The notes: generated by a model not told the origin, from the letters alone. Counted from the stretch's first letter, positions 43,153 through 52,902 are shown. The stretch: 64,000 nt of DNA from Streptomyces sp. TP-A0356 (GCF_001417775.1 NZ_BBZJ01000023.1:62001-126000); one strand, 5' to 3'. Made by a program: numbers and translations.

Positions 43153-44979
43153 ATGTTCACCACCCGGCCCACCCTCCAGGGCACCTTCGGCATGGTGTCC
43201 TCGACGCACTGGCTGGCCTCGCAGTCGGCGATGGCCGTCCTGGAGGACGGCGGCACCGCCTACGACGCAGCCGTGGCGGGGGCGTTCGTGCTGCACGTCG
43301 TGGAGCCGCATCTGAACGGGCCCGCAGGCGAGGTTCCGATCCTCCTCGCCCCGGCGGGCGGCGAGGTGCGGGTGCTGTGCGGGCAGGGCGTCGCACCGGC
43401 GGGCGCCACGATCGCCCACTACAGGGGCCTCGGCCTGGATCTCGTGCCCGGTACCGGACCCCTCGCCGCGGCCGTCCCCGGCGCCTTCGACGCCTGGATG
43501 CTCCTGCTGCGCGACCACGGCACGAAGTCCCTCGCCGACGTCCTGACGTACGCCATCGGATACGCGGAGCACGGGCACGCGCCCGTGGAGCGCGTCGGCG
43601 AGACGGTCGAGAGCGTGCGCGAGCTGTTCGAGACGGAGTGGACCTCCTCGGCCGAGGTGTACCTGCCGGGCGGGACGGCTCCGAGCCCCGGCCGGCTGCT
43701 GCGCAACCCCGCGCTGGCAGCCACCTGGAAGCGGCTGCTCGCCGAGGTGCCCGGGGCCGGGGACCGGGTGGCACAGATCGAGGCGGCCCGGCAGGTGTGG
43801 CGGTCGGGATTCATCGCCGAGGCGCTGGTGCGCCAGGCGCGGCGGCCCACCATGGACAACAGCGGCGAGCGCCACAGCGGCACCCTGACGGCCGACGATC
43901 TGGCCGGCTGGTCCGCCGCGTACGAGGCCCCGGTGACGTACGACTGGAACGGCTGGACCGTGTGCAAGGCGGGCCCCTGGAGCCAGGGGCCGGTCCTGCT
44001 GCAGCAGCTCGCCCTGCTCCCGCCCGAACTGCCGCGGTACGGCTCCGCGGACTACGTCCATCTCCTGATCGAGGGCTGCAAGCTCGCCATGGCCGACCGC
44101 GAGGCCTGGTACGGCGACGCGGCCGAGGTACCGCTGGACGAGTTGCTGTCGGACGCGTACAACGCCGAGCGGCGCGCCCTGGTCGGCGACAAGGCGTCGT
44201 ACGAGCTGCGTCCCGGCGCCCCCGGAGGCCGCGTCCCGCGGCTGAGCAGGCACGCGCGCATGCCGGCCGTCGGCGATCCCGGCTTCGACCCCATGGGGGT
44301 CGGCGAACCGACCGTCGCCAAGCACCCCACCTCTGCGGTGCCCGGCGAGCCGGACGTCACCGCCGACGGGGCCACCCGCGGCGACACCTGCCACATCGAC
44401 GTCGTCGACCGCTGGGGCAACATGGTCGCGGCCACCCCCAGCGGTGGCTGGCTGCAGTCCAACCCGGTCGTGCCCGAGCTGGGCTTCCCGCTCGGCACCC
44501 GCCTCCAGATGAGCTGGCTGGACGAGGGCCTGCCGAACTCCTTGACGCCGGGGCGACGCCCCCGCACCACCCTCACCCCTTCGATCGCGCTGCGCGACGG
44601 GGTGCCGGTGCTGGCGTTCGGCACGCCCGGCGGCGACCAGCAGGACCAGTGGCAGCTGCACTTCTTCCTTGCCGCCACCCTGCGCCCGGCGGTCCGCGGC
44701 GGCCTCGACCTCCAGGGCGCCATCGACGCCCCGAACTGGCACAACGACAGCTTCCCCGGCTCCTTCCACCCGCGCGGCATGCGCCCCGGCAGCGTCACCG
44801 TGGAGTCGCGCACGGACCCCGGGGTGATCGAGGAACTGCGCCGCCGCGGCCATGAGGTCACGGTCGGCGAGGCCTGGTCGGAGGGCCGGCTGTGCGCGGT
44901 CGCCCGGGACCCGGAGACGGGCGTGCTGTCCGCCGCGGCGAACCCGCGGGGAATGCAGGGGTACGCCGTCGGACGCTGA
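43153..44979 (+). CDS. gamma-glutamyltransferase-family enzyme, cytosolic
   Basis: 608 aa, Ntn-hydrolase of the GGT family but without signal peptide. N-terminal SSTHWLASQSAMAVLEDGGT and YDAAVAGAFVLHVVEPHLNG match the large subunit; the autocleavage site is RGDTCHIDVVDRWGNMVAAT with probable nucleophile Thr412. The small subunit has GRRPRTTLTPSIALRDG and FGTPGGDQQDQWQLHFF, where classic GGTs have GSPGGxxI. The QQDQW insertion and DTCH instead of TTHY place it in the branch often annotated as cephalosporin acylase/GGT-like; it may hydrolyse another gamma-glutamyl or acyl amide. GTGAGGAGTCCCG precedes the ATG. Confidence 0.88.
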   Translation: MFTTRPTLQGTFGMVSSTHWLASQSAMAVLEDGGTAYDAAVAGAFVLHVVEPHLNGPAGEVPILLAPAGGEVRVLCGQGVAPAGATIAHYRGLGLDLVPGTGPLAAAVPGAFDAWMLLLRDHGTKSLADVLTYAIGYAEHGHAPVERVGETVESVRELFETEWTSSAEVYLPGGTAPSPGRLLRNPALAATWKRLLAEVPGAGDRVAQIEAARQVWRSGFIAEALVRQARRPTMDNSGERHSGTLTADDLAGWSAAYEAPVTYDWNGWTVCKAGPWSQGPVLLQQLALLPPELPRYGSADYVHLLIEGCKLAMADREAWYGDAAEVPLDELLSDAYNAERRALVGDKASYELRPGAPGGRVPRLSRHARMPAVGDPGFDPMGVGEPTVAKHPTSAVPGEPDVTADGATRGDTCHIDVVDRWGNMVAATPSGGWLQSNPVVPELGFPLGTRLQMSWLDEGLPNSLTPGRRPRTTLTPSIALRDGVPVLAFGTPGGDQQDQWQLHFFLAATLRPAVRGGLDLQGAIDAPNWHNDSFPGSFHPRGMRPGSVTVESRTDPGVIEELRRRGHEVTVGEAWSEGRLCAVARDPETGVLSAAANPRGMQGYAVGR

Positions 44980-45118
44980 ACCGGTGCGGTCGCACGGCTT
45001 CGAGGTGTGCCGGCGGGTGGCACGCGTCACGCGCGAAGCAGCCCCGTCTTCATGCCGATTCCACCCCGAGTACACCGGACCGGCGGGGATTGTCAGCGGC
45101 GCGTGCTCTCATAGGGGC

Positions 45119-45964
45119 ATGATCGAAGACTTCGAAACCATCGACGAGTTTCTCACCCACGGCACCTCCGACGTCGAGGAGGCGATCCGCACGGCGGCCG
45201 CCACCGAGATCATGCCGCGCTTCCGGCAGCTCGCCGCGCACGAGATCGACGAGAAGAGCGGCCCGCACGACCTGGTCACGGACGCCGACCGCAAGGCCGA
45301 GATCTACCTCACCGAGCAGCTCGTGAAGCTGCTGCCCGGCTCGGTCGTGGTGGGCGAGGAAGCGGTCCACGCCAACCCGGCGACATACGAGGCCGTCCAC
45401 GGCGAGGCGCCGGTCTGGATCGTCGACCCGGTCGACGGCACCCGTCAGTTCGTCCACGGCGACCCCGGCTTCTGCACGCTTGTCGCGCTCGCCCAGGGCG
45501 GTGTCGTGCGCGCCTCGTGGACATACGCACCGGCCCACGACCGGCTGGCCGTGGCGATACGGGGCGGGGGCGCGTTCCTCGACGGCGAGCGCCTGCGCTC
45601 GGGCTCGCCCGAGCCGGGCCGCGACCTGGAGGTGGCCACCTCCCACCCGTACTACACGACGGACGAGCAGAAGCGCGCGCTGCTCGGCCTGTGGACGGAC
45701 GGCGTCCGTCCGCGTTCGTGCGGTTCGGCGGGTCTGGAGTACCTCAGCGTCGCCCAGGGCGTGCTGGACGCCACGGCCTTCTCCTGGGAAGCGGCCTGGG
45801 ACCACGCGGCGGGACTGCTCCTGGTCGAGGAGGCGGGCGGCACCCATCTCACCCGGACGGGTGCACCGTTCCGCATCACGGGTGGCAACGCCCTGCCGTT
45901 CACCGCGGCCCGGGACGAGGCCACGGCCCGCCGCGTGGTGGAGCTGCTGTCCGGCGGTGCCTGA
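45119..45964 (+). CDS. inositol monophosphatase family protein
   Basis: 281 aa from ATG 45119. Li-sensitive phosphatase fold: DLVTDADRKAEIYLTEQL, VVVGEEAVHANP (Glu), the metal motif VDPVDGTRQFVHGDPGFC (DPxDGT), and the second signature SWEAAWDHAAGLLLVEEAGG (WDxxAG). Substrate could be myo-inositol-1-P, histidinol-P, PAP or a sugar phosphate. The absence of his genes argues for a general phosphatase. AGGGG precedes the ATG. It is a single gene between the GGT-like and FAD oxidoreductase genes. Confidence 0.9.
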   Translation: MIEDFETIDEFLTHGTSDVEEAIRTAAATEIMPRFRQLAAHEIDEKSGPHDLVTDADRKAEIYLTEQLVKLLPGSVVVGEEAVHANPATYEAVHGEAPVWIVDPVDGTRQFVHGDPGFCTLVALAQGGVVRASWTYAPAHDRLAVAIRGGGAFLDGERLRSGSPEPGRDLEVATSHPYYTTDEQKRALLGLWTDGVRPRSCGSAGLEYLSVAQGVLDATAFSWEAAWDHAAGLLLVEEAGGTHLTRTGAPFRITGGNALPFTAARDEATARRVVELLSGGA

Positions 45965-46109
45965 GACCGCCCGCGCGGGGAACCGCCTGGTCCCGGCGCG
46001 AAAACGGAATCGTGGTCTCCGTCTGCGGCCGCCGCCTTCGCCCCAGAGGTGTCAGTCCCCCGGCATATCCTGATGCCCAGTGGCCGTCGGCTGACGAAGG
46101 AGTCCGAAG

Positions 46110-47528
46110 GTGCCGTCGATGCTCGATGCGGTCGTGGTGGGAGCGGGGCCGAACGGACTGACGGCTGCCGTGGAGCTCGCCCGCCGAGGCTTCTCCGTGG
46201 CCGTCTTCGAGGCGCGAGACACCATCGGCGGCGGCGCCCGCACCGAGGAGCTGACGCTGCCCGGCTTTCGCCACGACCCCTGCTCGGCGGCACACCCCCT
46301 CGGCATCAACTCGCCGGCGTTCAGAGCCCTGCCCCTGGAGCGGTACGGCCTCGAATGGCTGCACCCCCAGCTCCCGATGGCCCATCCCCTCCTGGACGGC
46401 ACCGCCGCGGTGCTGTCCCGGTCCGTGGCCGAGACGGCCGCCTCGTTCGGCCCCCGGGACGCGGGGACGTACCGCAGGCTGGTCCAGCCCTTCCTCTGCC
46501 GCTGGGACACCCTGGTCCGGGACTTCATGTCCCTGCCCCTGACCGCACTGCCCCGCGACCCGGTCACCCTGGCCCGCTTCGGCCTCGCCGGACTGCCTCC
46601 CTCGACCTGGCTGATGCGCCGCTTCCGCGACGAGCGGGCGAAGACCCTGTTCGCCGGGCTCGTCGCACATGTGATGGCCCCGCTGGACGGCTTCGCCACG
46701 GGCGGGATCGGGCTGGTCTTCGCGCTGGCCGCGCACGCCCGCGGCTGGCCGGTAGCCCGCGGCGGCTCGCAGGCCGTCTCGGACGCCCTCGCCGCGTATC
46801 TGAAGGACCTCGGCGGCACCGTCCACACCGACTACGAGGTCAAGCGTCTCGACGACCTGCCCCCGGCGCGCGCGTACGTGTTCGACACCTCGCCCACCGC
46901 CCTGGCCCGGATCGCGGGCCTCGGCCGGTACTACGAGCGATACCGGTACGGCCCCGGCGTCTTCAAGCTCGACTACGCGCTGGACGGCCCGGTGCCGTGG
47001 ACCGCCCAGGAGCCGCGGGTCGCCGGCACCGTGCAGATCGGGGCGGACAGCGCGGAGATCGGCACCGCGCTGCGCGCCGCGTCCCGAGAGGGCCGCGCAC
47101 CCGACCACCCGTTCCTGATCACCGTGCAGCCCGGCGTCGTCGACCCCACCCGCGCTCCGGACGGCAAGCAGGTGTTCTGGGCGTACGGCCATGTGCCGAA
47201 CGGCTGGCGCGGAGATCTCACCGACGCCGTCGAACGTCAACTGGAGCGCTTCGCACCGGGCTTCCGCGACCGCGTCCTGGCCCGCGCCACGGCGGGGCCG
47301 CCCGAACTGGCCGCCCGCAACGCCAATTACGTGGGCGGCGACATCGCCACCGGCGCGGTGTCCGGGCTTCAGGTGCTGCTGCGCCCCAAGGTGTCCCTGT
47401 TCCCGTACAACACTCCCCACCCGGCCGTCTTCATCTGCTCCTCGGCCACCCCTCCCGGCCCCGGCGTGCACGGCATGTCCGGGCACAACGCGGCGAAGGC
47501 GGTCTGGAGGAGGCTGAGACAGACATGA
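46110..47528 (+). CDS. FAD-dependent NAD(P)-like oxidoreductase (phytoene desaturase type)
   Basis: 472 aa from GTG 46110 (AAGGAG seven bases upstream). N-terminal dinucleotide fold [20 protein letters not shown] with [15 protein letters not shown], as in phytoene dehydrogenase-like/CrtI-type proteins; C-terminal GxGxHGMSG segment ([18 protein letters not shown]) closes the FAD site. The middle substrate domain ([20 protein letters not shown]) is not diagnostic. No other carotenoid genes are present, so the substrate is open. Its stop overlaps the start of the macrodomain gene (ATGA), an unusual pairing. Confidence 0.87.
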   Translation: MPSMLDAVVVGAGPNGLTAAVELARRGFSVAVFEARDTIGGGARTEELTLPGFRHDPCSAAHPLGINSPAFRALPLERYGLEWLHPQLPMAHPLLDGTAAVLSRSVAETAASFGPRDAGTYRRLVQPFLCRWDTLVRDFMSLPLTALPRDPVTLARFGLAGLPPSTWLMRRFRDERAKTLFAGLVAHVMAPLDGFATGGIGLVFALAAHARGWPVARGGSQAVSDALAAYLKDLGGTVHTDYEVKRLDDLPPARAYVFDTSPTALARIAGLGRYYERYRYGPGVFKLDYALDGPVPWTAQEPRVAGTVQIGADSAEIGTALRAASREGRAPDHPFLITVQPGVVDPTRAPDGKQVFWAYGHVPNGWRGDLTDAVERQLERFAPGFRDRVLARATAGPPELAARNANYVGGDIATGAVSGLQVLLRPKVSLFPYNTPHPAVFICSSATPPGPGVHGMSGHNAAKAVWRRLRQT

Positions 47529-48034
47529 CCACGATCACGCTCGTCCAGGGGGACATCACCCGGCAGAGCGCCGACGCGATCGTCAACGCGGCCAACTCCT
47601 CGCTGCTCGGCGGGGGAGGCGTGGACGGCGCGATCCACCGGCGAGGAGGCCCCGCGATCCTGGAGGAGTGCCGCAGACTCCGCGCGTCCGGCTACGGCAA
47701 GGGACTGCCGACGGGCCACGCGGTCGCCACCACTGCGGGCGAACTGGACGCCCGTTGGGTGATCCACACGGTGGGTCCCGTGTTCGCCACCACGGAGGAC
47801 CGCTCGGAGCTGCTGGCGTCCTGCTACCGGGAGTCATTGAAGGTCGCCGACGAGCTCGGCGCCCGTACGGTCGCGTTCCCCGCCATCTCCACCGGTGTCT
47901 ACCGCTGGCCGATGGAGGACGCCGCCCGTATCGCCGTCGAGACGGTGCGGGCCACGGACACGGCGGTCGAGGAGGTCAGATTCGTCCTCTTCGACGAGCG
48001 GGCGTACGACGCGTTCGCCCGGCACGTCCCTTGA
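47525..48034 (+). CDS. macrodomain protein (O-acetyl-ADP-ribose deacetylase type)
   Basis: 169 aa. Macrodomain with [20 protein letters not shown] (Asp and Asn of the ADP-ribose site), [40 protein letters not shown] and the phosphate loop [20 protein letters not shown]. This is the MacroD/YmdB group, which removes acetyl-ADP-ribose or mono-ADP-ribose. A sirtuin that would generate O-acetyl-ADP-ribose is 3.2 kb downstream. Start ATG 47525 overlaps the stop of the FAD gene. Confidence 0.92.
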   Translation: MTTITLVQGDITRQSADAIVNAANSSLLGGGGVDGAIHRRGGPAILEECRRLRASGYGKGLPTGHAVATTAGELDARWVIHTVGPVFATTEDRSELLASCYRESLKVADELGARTVAFPAISTGVYRWPMEDAARIAVETVRATDTAVEEVRFVLFDERAYDAFARHVP

Positions 48035-48224
48035 CATCCGCGCGGCATCGCGGCATGCACGGACGGCTGCGGGGCAGGCGAAGCGAGCTCGCCGAACGGC
48101 CCCTCCAGCTGTGCTCCCATACGACCCCCACCGAGGGCCCACTGCAGGTCGGGACCACGTACATGTCGGATTCCCGCCAGCCGAGGCCCGGCCGATGGCC
48201 GATGCTGGAGGCATGCGAAACGGG

Positions 48225-49691
48225 ATGCACACCGACCGGGAGCGCTGTGTACGCGCCGTCCAGTCGAAGGACGCGCGCTTCGACGGCTGGTTCTTCACGG
48301 CGGTCCTGACCACTCGGATCTACTGCCGCCCCAGCTGCCCGGTCGTGCCGCCGAAGTCGGCGAACATGACGTTCTTCCCGAGCGCGGCCGCCTGCCAGCA
48401 GGCCGGTTTCCGGGCCTGCAAGAGGTGCCGCCCGGACACCAGCCCCGGCTCACCCGAGTGGAACCAGCGTGCCGACCTCGTCGCCCGCGCCATGCGCCTG
48501 ATCGCCGACGGCGTGGTCGACCGCGAGGGCGTGCCCGGTCTGGCCGCCCGCCTCGGCTACAGCACCCGCCAGATCGAGCGCCAGCTCCTCGCCGAACTCG
48601 GCGCCGGACCTCTCGCGCTGGCCCGGGCCCAGCGCGCCCAGACCGCCCGGCTGCTCATCGAGACGACCGCGCTGCCGATGGCGGAGATCGCCTTCGCGGC
48701 CGGCTTCTCCTCGATCCGCACCTTCAACGACACCGTCCGCGAGGTCTTCGCGCTCTCCCCGAGCGAGCTGCGCGGCCGCCTCCCGAAGAACACCGTGATC
48801 ACACCCGGCAGCCTGAGCCTGCGGCTGCCGTTCCGGGCCCCGCTCAACCCGGAGAACCTCTTCGGCCACCTCGCCGCGACCGCCGTCCCGGGTGTGGAGG
48901 AGTGGCGCGACGGCGCCTTCCGGCGCACGCTCCGGCTGCCGTACGGCCATGGAATCGCGGCGCTGACCCCGGGGACCGACCACATCGCGTGCCGCCTCAC
49001 CCTCAGCGACATGCGCGATCTGCCGGTGGCCATCAGCCGCTGCCGCCGCATGCTCGACCTGGACGCCGATCCGGTCGCGATCGACGACCAGCTGCGCACG
49101 GACCCGGTGCTGGCGCCCCTGGTCGACAAGGCGCCCGGCCGCCGGGTACCGCGCACCGTCGACGAGGCCGAGTTCGCCCTGCGCGCCGTCCTGGGCCAGC
49201 AGGTCTCCACGGCCGCCGCCCGCACCCACGCGGCCCGCCTGGTCACCGCGCACGGCGAGCCGGTGGAGGACCCCGAGGGCGGCCTCACCCACCTCTTCCC
49301 GGAGCCCGAGGCACTGGCCGCGCTCGACCCGGAGACCCTGGCGCTGCCGCGCACCCGCCGTACCACCTTCACCACCCTGGTGAGCCAACTCGCCGACCGC
49401 ACCCTTCACCTGGGCGTGGAGAGCGACTGGGAGGAGAGCCGCGCCCGGCTGCTGTCCCTGCCCGGCTTCGGCCCCTGGACGGTCGACGTGATCGCGATGC
49501 GGGCACTCGGCGACCCCGACGCGTTCCTGCCGACCGACCTCGGCATCCGGCGCGCCGCACAGGAGCTGGGTCTGCCCTCCACCCCCGCCGCACTCACCGC
49601 ACGTGCGGCGACCTGGCGGCCGTGGCGGGCCTACGCCGTCCAGTACCTGTGGGCGACGGACAGTCACCCGATCAACTTCCTCCCCGTGTAA
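48225..49691 (+). CDS. Ada-AlkA fusion: alkylation-response regulator and 3-methyladenine glycosylase
   Basis: 488 aa from ATG 48225 (ATG 48213 is an alternative). Module 1 (1-~80) is the Ada N-terminal zinc domain with the four cysteines (IYCRPSCPVVPPKS ... FRACKRCRPD), the first pair including the methyl-acceptor. Module 2 is an AraC HTH (~90-185; LAARLGYSTRQIERQLLAEL, MAEIAFAAGFSSIRTFNDTV). Module 3 is AlkA (AlkA_N and HhH-GPD; LPGFGPWTVDVIAMRALGD, then LPTDLGI with the catalytic Asp). It senses methyl phosphotriesters, activates transcription and excises alkylated bases. ogt follows 15 bp later, forming an adaptive-response operon. Confidence 0.93.
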   Translation: MHTDRERCVRAVQSKDARFDGWFFTAVLTTRIYCRPSCPVVPPKSANMTFFPSAAACQQAGFRACKRCRPDTSPGSPEWNQRADLVARAMRLIADGVVDREGVPGLAARLGYSTRQIERQLLAELGAGPLALARAQRAQTARLLIETTALPMAEIAFAAGFSSIRTFNDTVREVFALSPSELRGRLPKNTVITPGSLSLRLPFRAPLNPENLFGHLAATAVPGVEEWRDGAFRRTLRLPYGHGIAALTPGTDHIACRLTLSDMRDLPVAISRCRRMLDLDADPVAIDDQLRTDPVLAPLVDKAPGRRVPRTVDEAEFALRAVLGQQVSTAAARTHAARLVTAHGEPVEDPEGGLTHLFPEPEALAALDPETLALPRTRRTTFTTLVSQLADRTLHLGVESDWEESRARLLSLPGFGPWTVDVIAMRALGDPDAFLPTDLGIRRAAQELGLPSTPAALTARAATWRPWRAYAVQYLWATDSHPINFLPV

Positions 49692-49706
49692 GGACGTTCA
49701 GCGACC

Positions 49707-50195
49707 ATGACAGTGAAACAGCACACCGTGACCGAGGGCCCCTACGGCCCGCTGACCCTCGTCGCCACCGACGGCGTCCTGTGCGGCCTCTACATGGCCG
49801 GTCAGCGTCACCGCCCACCGGAGGAGACCTTCGGCGAGCGCGACGAGGGGCCCTTCGGCGAGGCCATCGACCAGCTGGAGGCCTACTTCGCGGGCGAGTT
49901 GCAGGAATTCACCCTCGAACTCCGCTTGGACGGCACGCCGTTCCAGCGCAGCGTCTGGGAACAGCTGCGTCTGATCCCCTACGGCGAGACCCGTTCGTAC
50001 GGCGAACTGGCCGCAGCCCTCGGCAGTCCCGGCGCCTCCCGCGCGGTCGGACTGGCCAACGGCAGGAACCCCATCGGCATCATCGTCCCGTGCCATCGGG
50101 TCGTCGGCGCCGGCGGCGGTCTGACGGGCTACGGCGGCGGCCTGGACCGCAAGAAGCGCCTCCTGGACTTCGAGAGCGGCGCGGCCCTCTTCTGA
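49707..50195 (+). CDS. ogt: methylated-DNA--protein-cysteine methyltransferase
   Basis: 162 aa, O6-alkylguanine-DNA alkyltransferase. DNA-binding HTH and active site: FQRSVWEQLRLIPYGETRSY, ASRAVGLANGRNPIGIIVPC, then HRVVGAGGGLTGYGGG. The IVPCHRV motif holds the acceptor cysteine, which takes the methyl group irreversibly. It is 15 bp behind the Ada-AlkA gene, so both are expressed together under alkylation stress. Confidence 0.95.
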   Translation: MTVKQHTVTEGPYGPLTLVATDGVLCGLYMAGQRHRPPEETFGERDEGPFGEAIDQLEAYFAGELQEFTLELRLDGTPFQRSVWEQLRLIPYGETRSYGELAAALGSPGASRAVGLANGRNPIGIIVPCHRVVGAGGGLTGYGGGLDRKKRLLDFESGAALF

Positions 50196-50359
50196 GCGCG
50201 CCCCCCTCGCTCCGACCGCGCCTTCACGCGCGGGGAAGCGCACCGGGCGGACCAGGGCCGGCCGAGTCGCACGCGCCGGTCGGGCGGCGGGACTGGTATC
50301 AAGATCCGGGGGCGCGACGGCACTGCCTCCGCGTCCGTGCCACTCGGGAAGGAGGAGCC

Positions 50360-51148
50360 GTGCCGGCCAGGAACGTCGTCGTCAACCGTGCCGCCCTGGG
50401 ACATCGCATCAGCTACGCCCTGCGCCACCCGGAGCGGGTACCGCAGCACCTGGCCCGCGCCGCCCGGGACCTGTGGCTGCGCCGCCGCCGGCCGGACCAC
50501 ATCTCCTACTACCGTGCCGTGATGCGGTCCGACACCCGCGCCGACCCGGACGCGGCGGTCGGCAGCCGCAGCCGTGAGCGCTGGCTGGCGCTGGGCGCGA
50601 TGCAGTTCGACTACCTGCTCGGCCACGGTCTGCGCCCCGAGCACCGCATGCTGGAGATCGGGTGCGGCAATCTGCGCGGCGGCTGGCGGTTCATCCGCCA
50701 TCTGGAGCCCGGGCACTACTACGGCATCGACATCTCACCCGACATCCTCCTCGCCGCGCACGACACGGTCGTGGAGATGGGCCTGCAGGCCCGGCTCCCC
50801 ACCCTGACCCCCGTACGCGACCTGACGCTGCGGTTCCTGCCCGACGCCCACTTCGACGTGGTGCACGCGCACAGCGTCTTCTCCCACTCGCCGCTGCCGG
50901 TCATCGAGGAGTGCCTGGCCAACGTCGGCCGGGTGCTGGCCCCGGGCGGCTGGTTCGACTTCACCTTCGACCGCACCGAGGGCAAGGAGCACCATGTGCT
51001 GCGGGAGGACTTCTACTACCGCACCGAGACGCTCCTCGCGCTGGCGGGCAAGCACGGCCTGAAGGCCCGGTTCATGGCGGACTGGGAGCAGCTGCCGCAC
51101 GGTCAGTCCAAGATCCGCGTCACCAACCCGGCCGGACAGCACACCTAG
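50360..51148 (+). CDS. class I SAM-dependent methyltransferase
   Basis: 262 aa from GTG 50360 with GGAAGGAGG upstream. Methyltransferase fold: motif I HRMLEIGCGNLRGGWRFI, YYGIDISPDILLAAHDTVVE (acidic SAM-ribose residue), FDVVHAHSVFSHSPLPVIEE, and RVLAPGGWFDFTFDRTEG. The first ~60 residues are basic and helical (HPERVPQHLARAARDLWLRRR), possibly membrane- or nucleic acid-associated. The substrate is unknown. It is convergent with the sirtuin gene and shares a terminator. Confidence 0.82.
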   Translation: MPARNVVVNRAALGHRISYALRHPERVPQHLARAARDLWLRRRRPDHISYYRAVMRSDTRADPDAAVGSRSRERWLALGAMQFDYLLGHGLRPEHRMLEIGCGNLRGGWRFIRHLEPGHYYGIDISPDILLAAHDTVVEMGLQARLPTLTPVRDLTLRFLPDAHFDVVHAHSVFSHSPLPVIEECLANVGRVLAPGGWFDFTFDRTEGKEHHVLREDFYYRTETLLALAGKHGLKARFMADWEQLPHGQSKIRVTNPAGQHT

Positions 51149-51212
51149 TGCTGTGGCCGGAAAGGTTTGCCGGGCGTCGCGAGCCGGTGAACCTTTCCGG
51201 TCGCGGCACTAG
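51145..51212. terminator. bidirectional terminator between methyltransferase and sirtuin genes
   Basis: CTAGTGC (51145-51151) pairs with 51206-51212, and CCGGAAAGGTT (51157-51167) pairs with 51190-51200, forming one interrupted stem. Both stop codons of the convergent genes lie in or next to it. Confidence 0.65.
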
Positions 51213-51943
51213 GCACCGTCCTCGCCGAGCCGGTGCAGCAGCTTCGGCAGCGCGGTGCCGATCGGTTCCCGTACGACCTCGTCGGCCCGGTCGTCGTACG
51301 GCGTCGGCTCCGCGTTGACGATGACCAGCCGTGCCCCGTGGTCGGCGGCCAGACCCGCGAGCCCGGCGGCGGGCTGCACCTGGAGACTGCTGCCCACCGC
51401 GAAGAACACGGTGCAGGCCTTGGTGATGGCGACGGCCTCGCCCAGCACCCCCGGGTCGAGCCGCTCGCCGAACATCACGGTCGCCGACTTGAGGATGCCG
51501 CCGCACTCCAGACACGGCGGATCGTCCTCACCCGCCTCGACCCGGGCGAGCGCGTCCTCCATGGGACCACGCGCATGACACTTCGTGCAGACGACGCTAC
51601 GGACGGTGCCGTGCAGCTCCAGTACCTTGCGGGCGGGCATCCCGGCGAGCTGGTGCAGCCCGTCCACGTTCTGCGTGATCACCCGCACGGGCACCCCGGA
51701 TCGCTCGAGCTCGGCCACGGCCCGGTGCGCGGCGTTCGGCTCGGCCCGCAGAGTCCGGTTCCTGCGCCGCATCTGCCAGGAGCGCCGCCGTATCTCCGGA
51801 TCGCCCATGTAGTACTGATAGGTCACGAGCTTCTCCGCCTCGGGATCCCGCCGCCACAGCCCGTTCGGGCCGCGATAGTCGGGGATCCCGGAGTCGGTGG
51901 AGATACCGGCGCCGCTGAGGATGGCGACGAGGGGTTTCGACAT
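51209..51943 (-). CDS. sirtuin (NAD-dependent protein deacetylase)
   Basis: 244 aa from ATG 51943. Class III deacetylase: VAILSGAGISTDSGIPDYRG, VITQNVDGLHQLAG, LELHGTV (catalytic His), zinc site VCTKCHARG and CLECGG, and AVGSSLQVQPAAGLAGLAAD. It removes acyl groups from lysine using NAD+. The upstream TACCCT, seven bases before the ATG, suggests a leaderless message. The SseB-like gene lies 74 bp upstream. With the macrodomain protein it would make and remove O-acetyl-ADP-ribose. Confidence 0.93.
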   Translation of the reverse strand: MSKPLVAILSGAGISTDSGIPDYRGPNGLWRRDPEAEKLVTYQYYMGDPEIRRRSWQMRRRNRTLRAEPNAAHRAVAELERSGVPVRVITQNVDGLHQLAGMPARKVLELHGTVRSVVCTKCHARGPMEDALARVEAGEDDPPCLECGGILKSATVMFGERLDPGVLGEAVAITKACTVFFAVGSSLQVQPAAGLAGLAADHGARLVIVNAEPTPYDDRADEVVREPIGTALPKLLHRLGEDGA

Positions 51944-52017
51944 GCCACCGAGGGTAGGGCGGGCGATTGCGGTGGGGCGAACGGGTATCGGCGCTTCGCC
52001 CGGACCGGGTGGACCGG

Positions 52018-52488
52018 TCATGCGGTCGGGCTCTGGCCGGCCTCTCCGGAGGGGTTCTCCTCCTGGCCGGTCTGCCCGGACAGGCCGGCCTGGCTGAGGG
52101 CGGGCAGCGCCCGTACCAGGTCGGCGGGGAGGGCAAGGCCTTCCTCGCTGGACGGGTCGACGGCCAGCCACAGGTCGTCCGCCGGCCAGTTCGCGGCCAG
52201 TCCGACGAGCGGGACGCTGACCGCTGAGCCCGGGTCGGCCCCGGCCGCCACCAGTGCCTCCTCGGACGTGAAGACGGGGACGAATCGCTTGCCGTCCTGT
52301 TCGATCACCGGCAGGGCGACGGCGCCCTCGGGACGCTCCTCGCCCTCGGGCGGCGGCCCTTGCGGCACCAGGACTTCGCTGTTCGCGAGCTCCATCAGGG
52401 CGGCCTGGGTGTCCGCCGCGGCCTGGGCTTCCTCGGAGGCGGCAGCCTCGGGGGAAGGCGCGTTCTCGTTGGGGTTCGAGGTGCTCAT
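52018..52488 (-). CDS. SseB-domain protein
   Basis: 156 aa. Acidic, Ala/Glu-rich N-terminus (ENAPSPEAAASEEAQAAADT), then an SseB-like domain: ALMELANSEVLVPQGPPPEG, LPVIEQDGKRFVPVFTSEEA, and WPADDLWLAVDPSSEEGLAL. AGAGGACCACCC precedes ATG 52488. SseB-type proteins in Streptomyces have no agreed role. The gene lies between the DUF2267 and sirtuin genes on the same strand. Confidence 0.82.
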   Translation of the reverse strand: MSTSNPNENAPSPEAAASEEAQAAADTQAALMELANSEVLVPQGPPPEGEERPEGAVALPVIEQDGKRFVPVFTSEEALVAAGADPGSAVSVPLVGLAANWPADDLWLAVDPSSEEGLALPADLVRALPALSQAGLSGQTGQEENPSGEAGQSPTA

Positions 52489-52539
52489 GGGTGGTCCTCT
52501 TGTCGGCGTTGTGCACCGGCCCCCGCTCGGTGGAGGCCG

Positions 52540-52902
52540 CTAGATGTCCTGAAACTCGTTCGGCAGCTGATCCATGACGTCCTGGAACTCCTTGCCGGGG
52601 ACGGCATCGTGCAGTGTCATGAACACAGCCCGAACCCCTCGGCGCGCCACGGTCTCGTCGACATTCGCGCGTTCGCTCACCCGCCGTACGAATTCGTCCA
52701 AGCCGAACTTCTGAGCCACGTCCACCGGGGGCATCAGGGGCGGGGCGACCTCCGGCGGAAGGACTTCCGCCAGATCCTCCGCCTCGCCGGCCGTGATCCG
52801 CTCCGCGAGCGTCAGCATCGTGGCCCGGGTCAGCCGCGCTGCCTCATCCTCCGGCACGTCGGCACGCTGAGCGACCAGTCGGATGAACTCGTCGTGATCC
52901 AT
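52540..52902 (-). CDS. DUF2267 protein
   Basis: 120 aa, helical. MDHDEFIRLVAQRADVPEDE, LTRATMLTLAERITAGEAED and LAEVLPPEVAPPL form the first half. FVRRVSERANVDETVARRGV and VFMTLHDAVPGKEFQDVMDQ repeat the same helical design in the second half, as in DUF2267 proteins. Function unknown. GAGGAGTC precedes the ATG. It has an 18-bp tandem repeat in the region upstream. Confidence 0.82.
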   Translation of the reverse strand: MDHDEFIRLVAQRADVPEDEAARLTRATMLTLAERITAGEAEDLAEVLPPEVAPPLMPPVDVAQKFGLDEFVRRVSERANVDETVARRGVRAVFMTLHDAVPGKEFQDVMDQLPNEFQDI

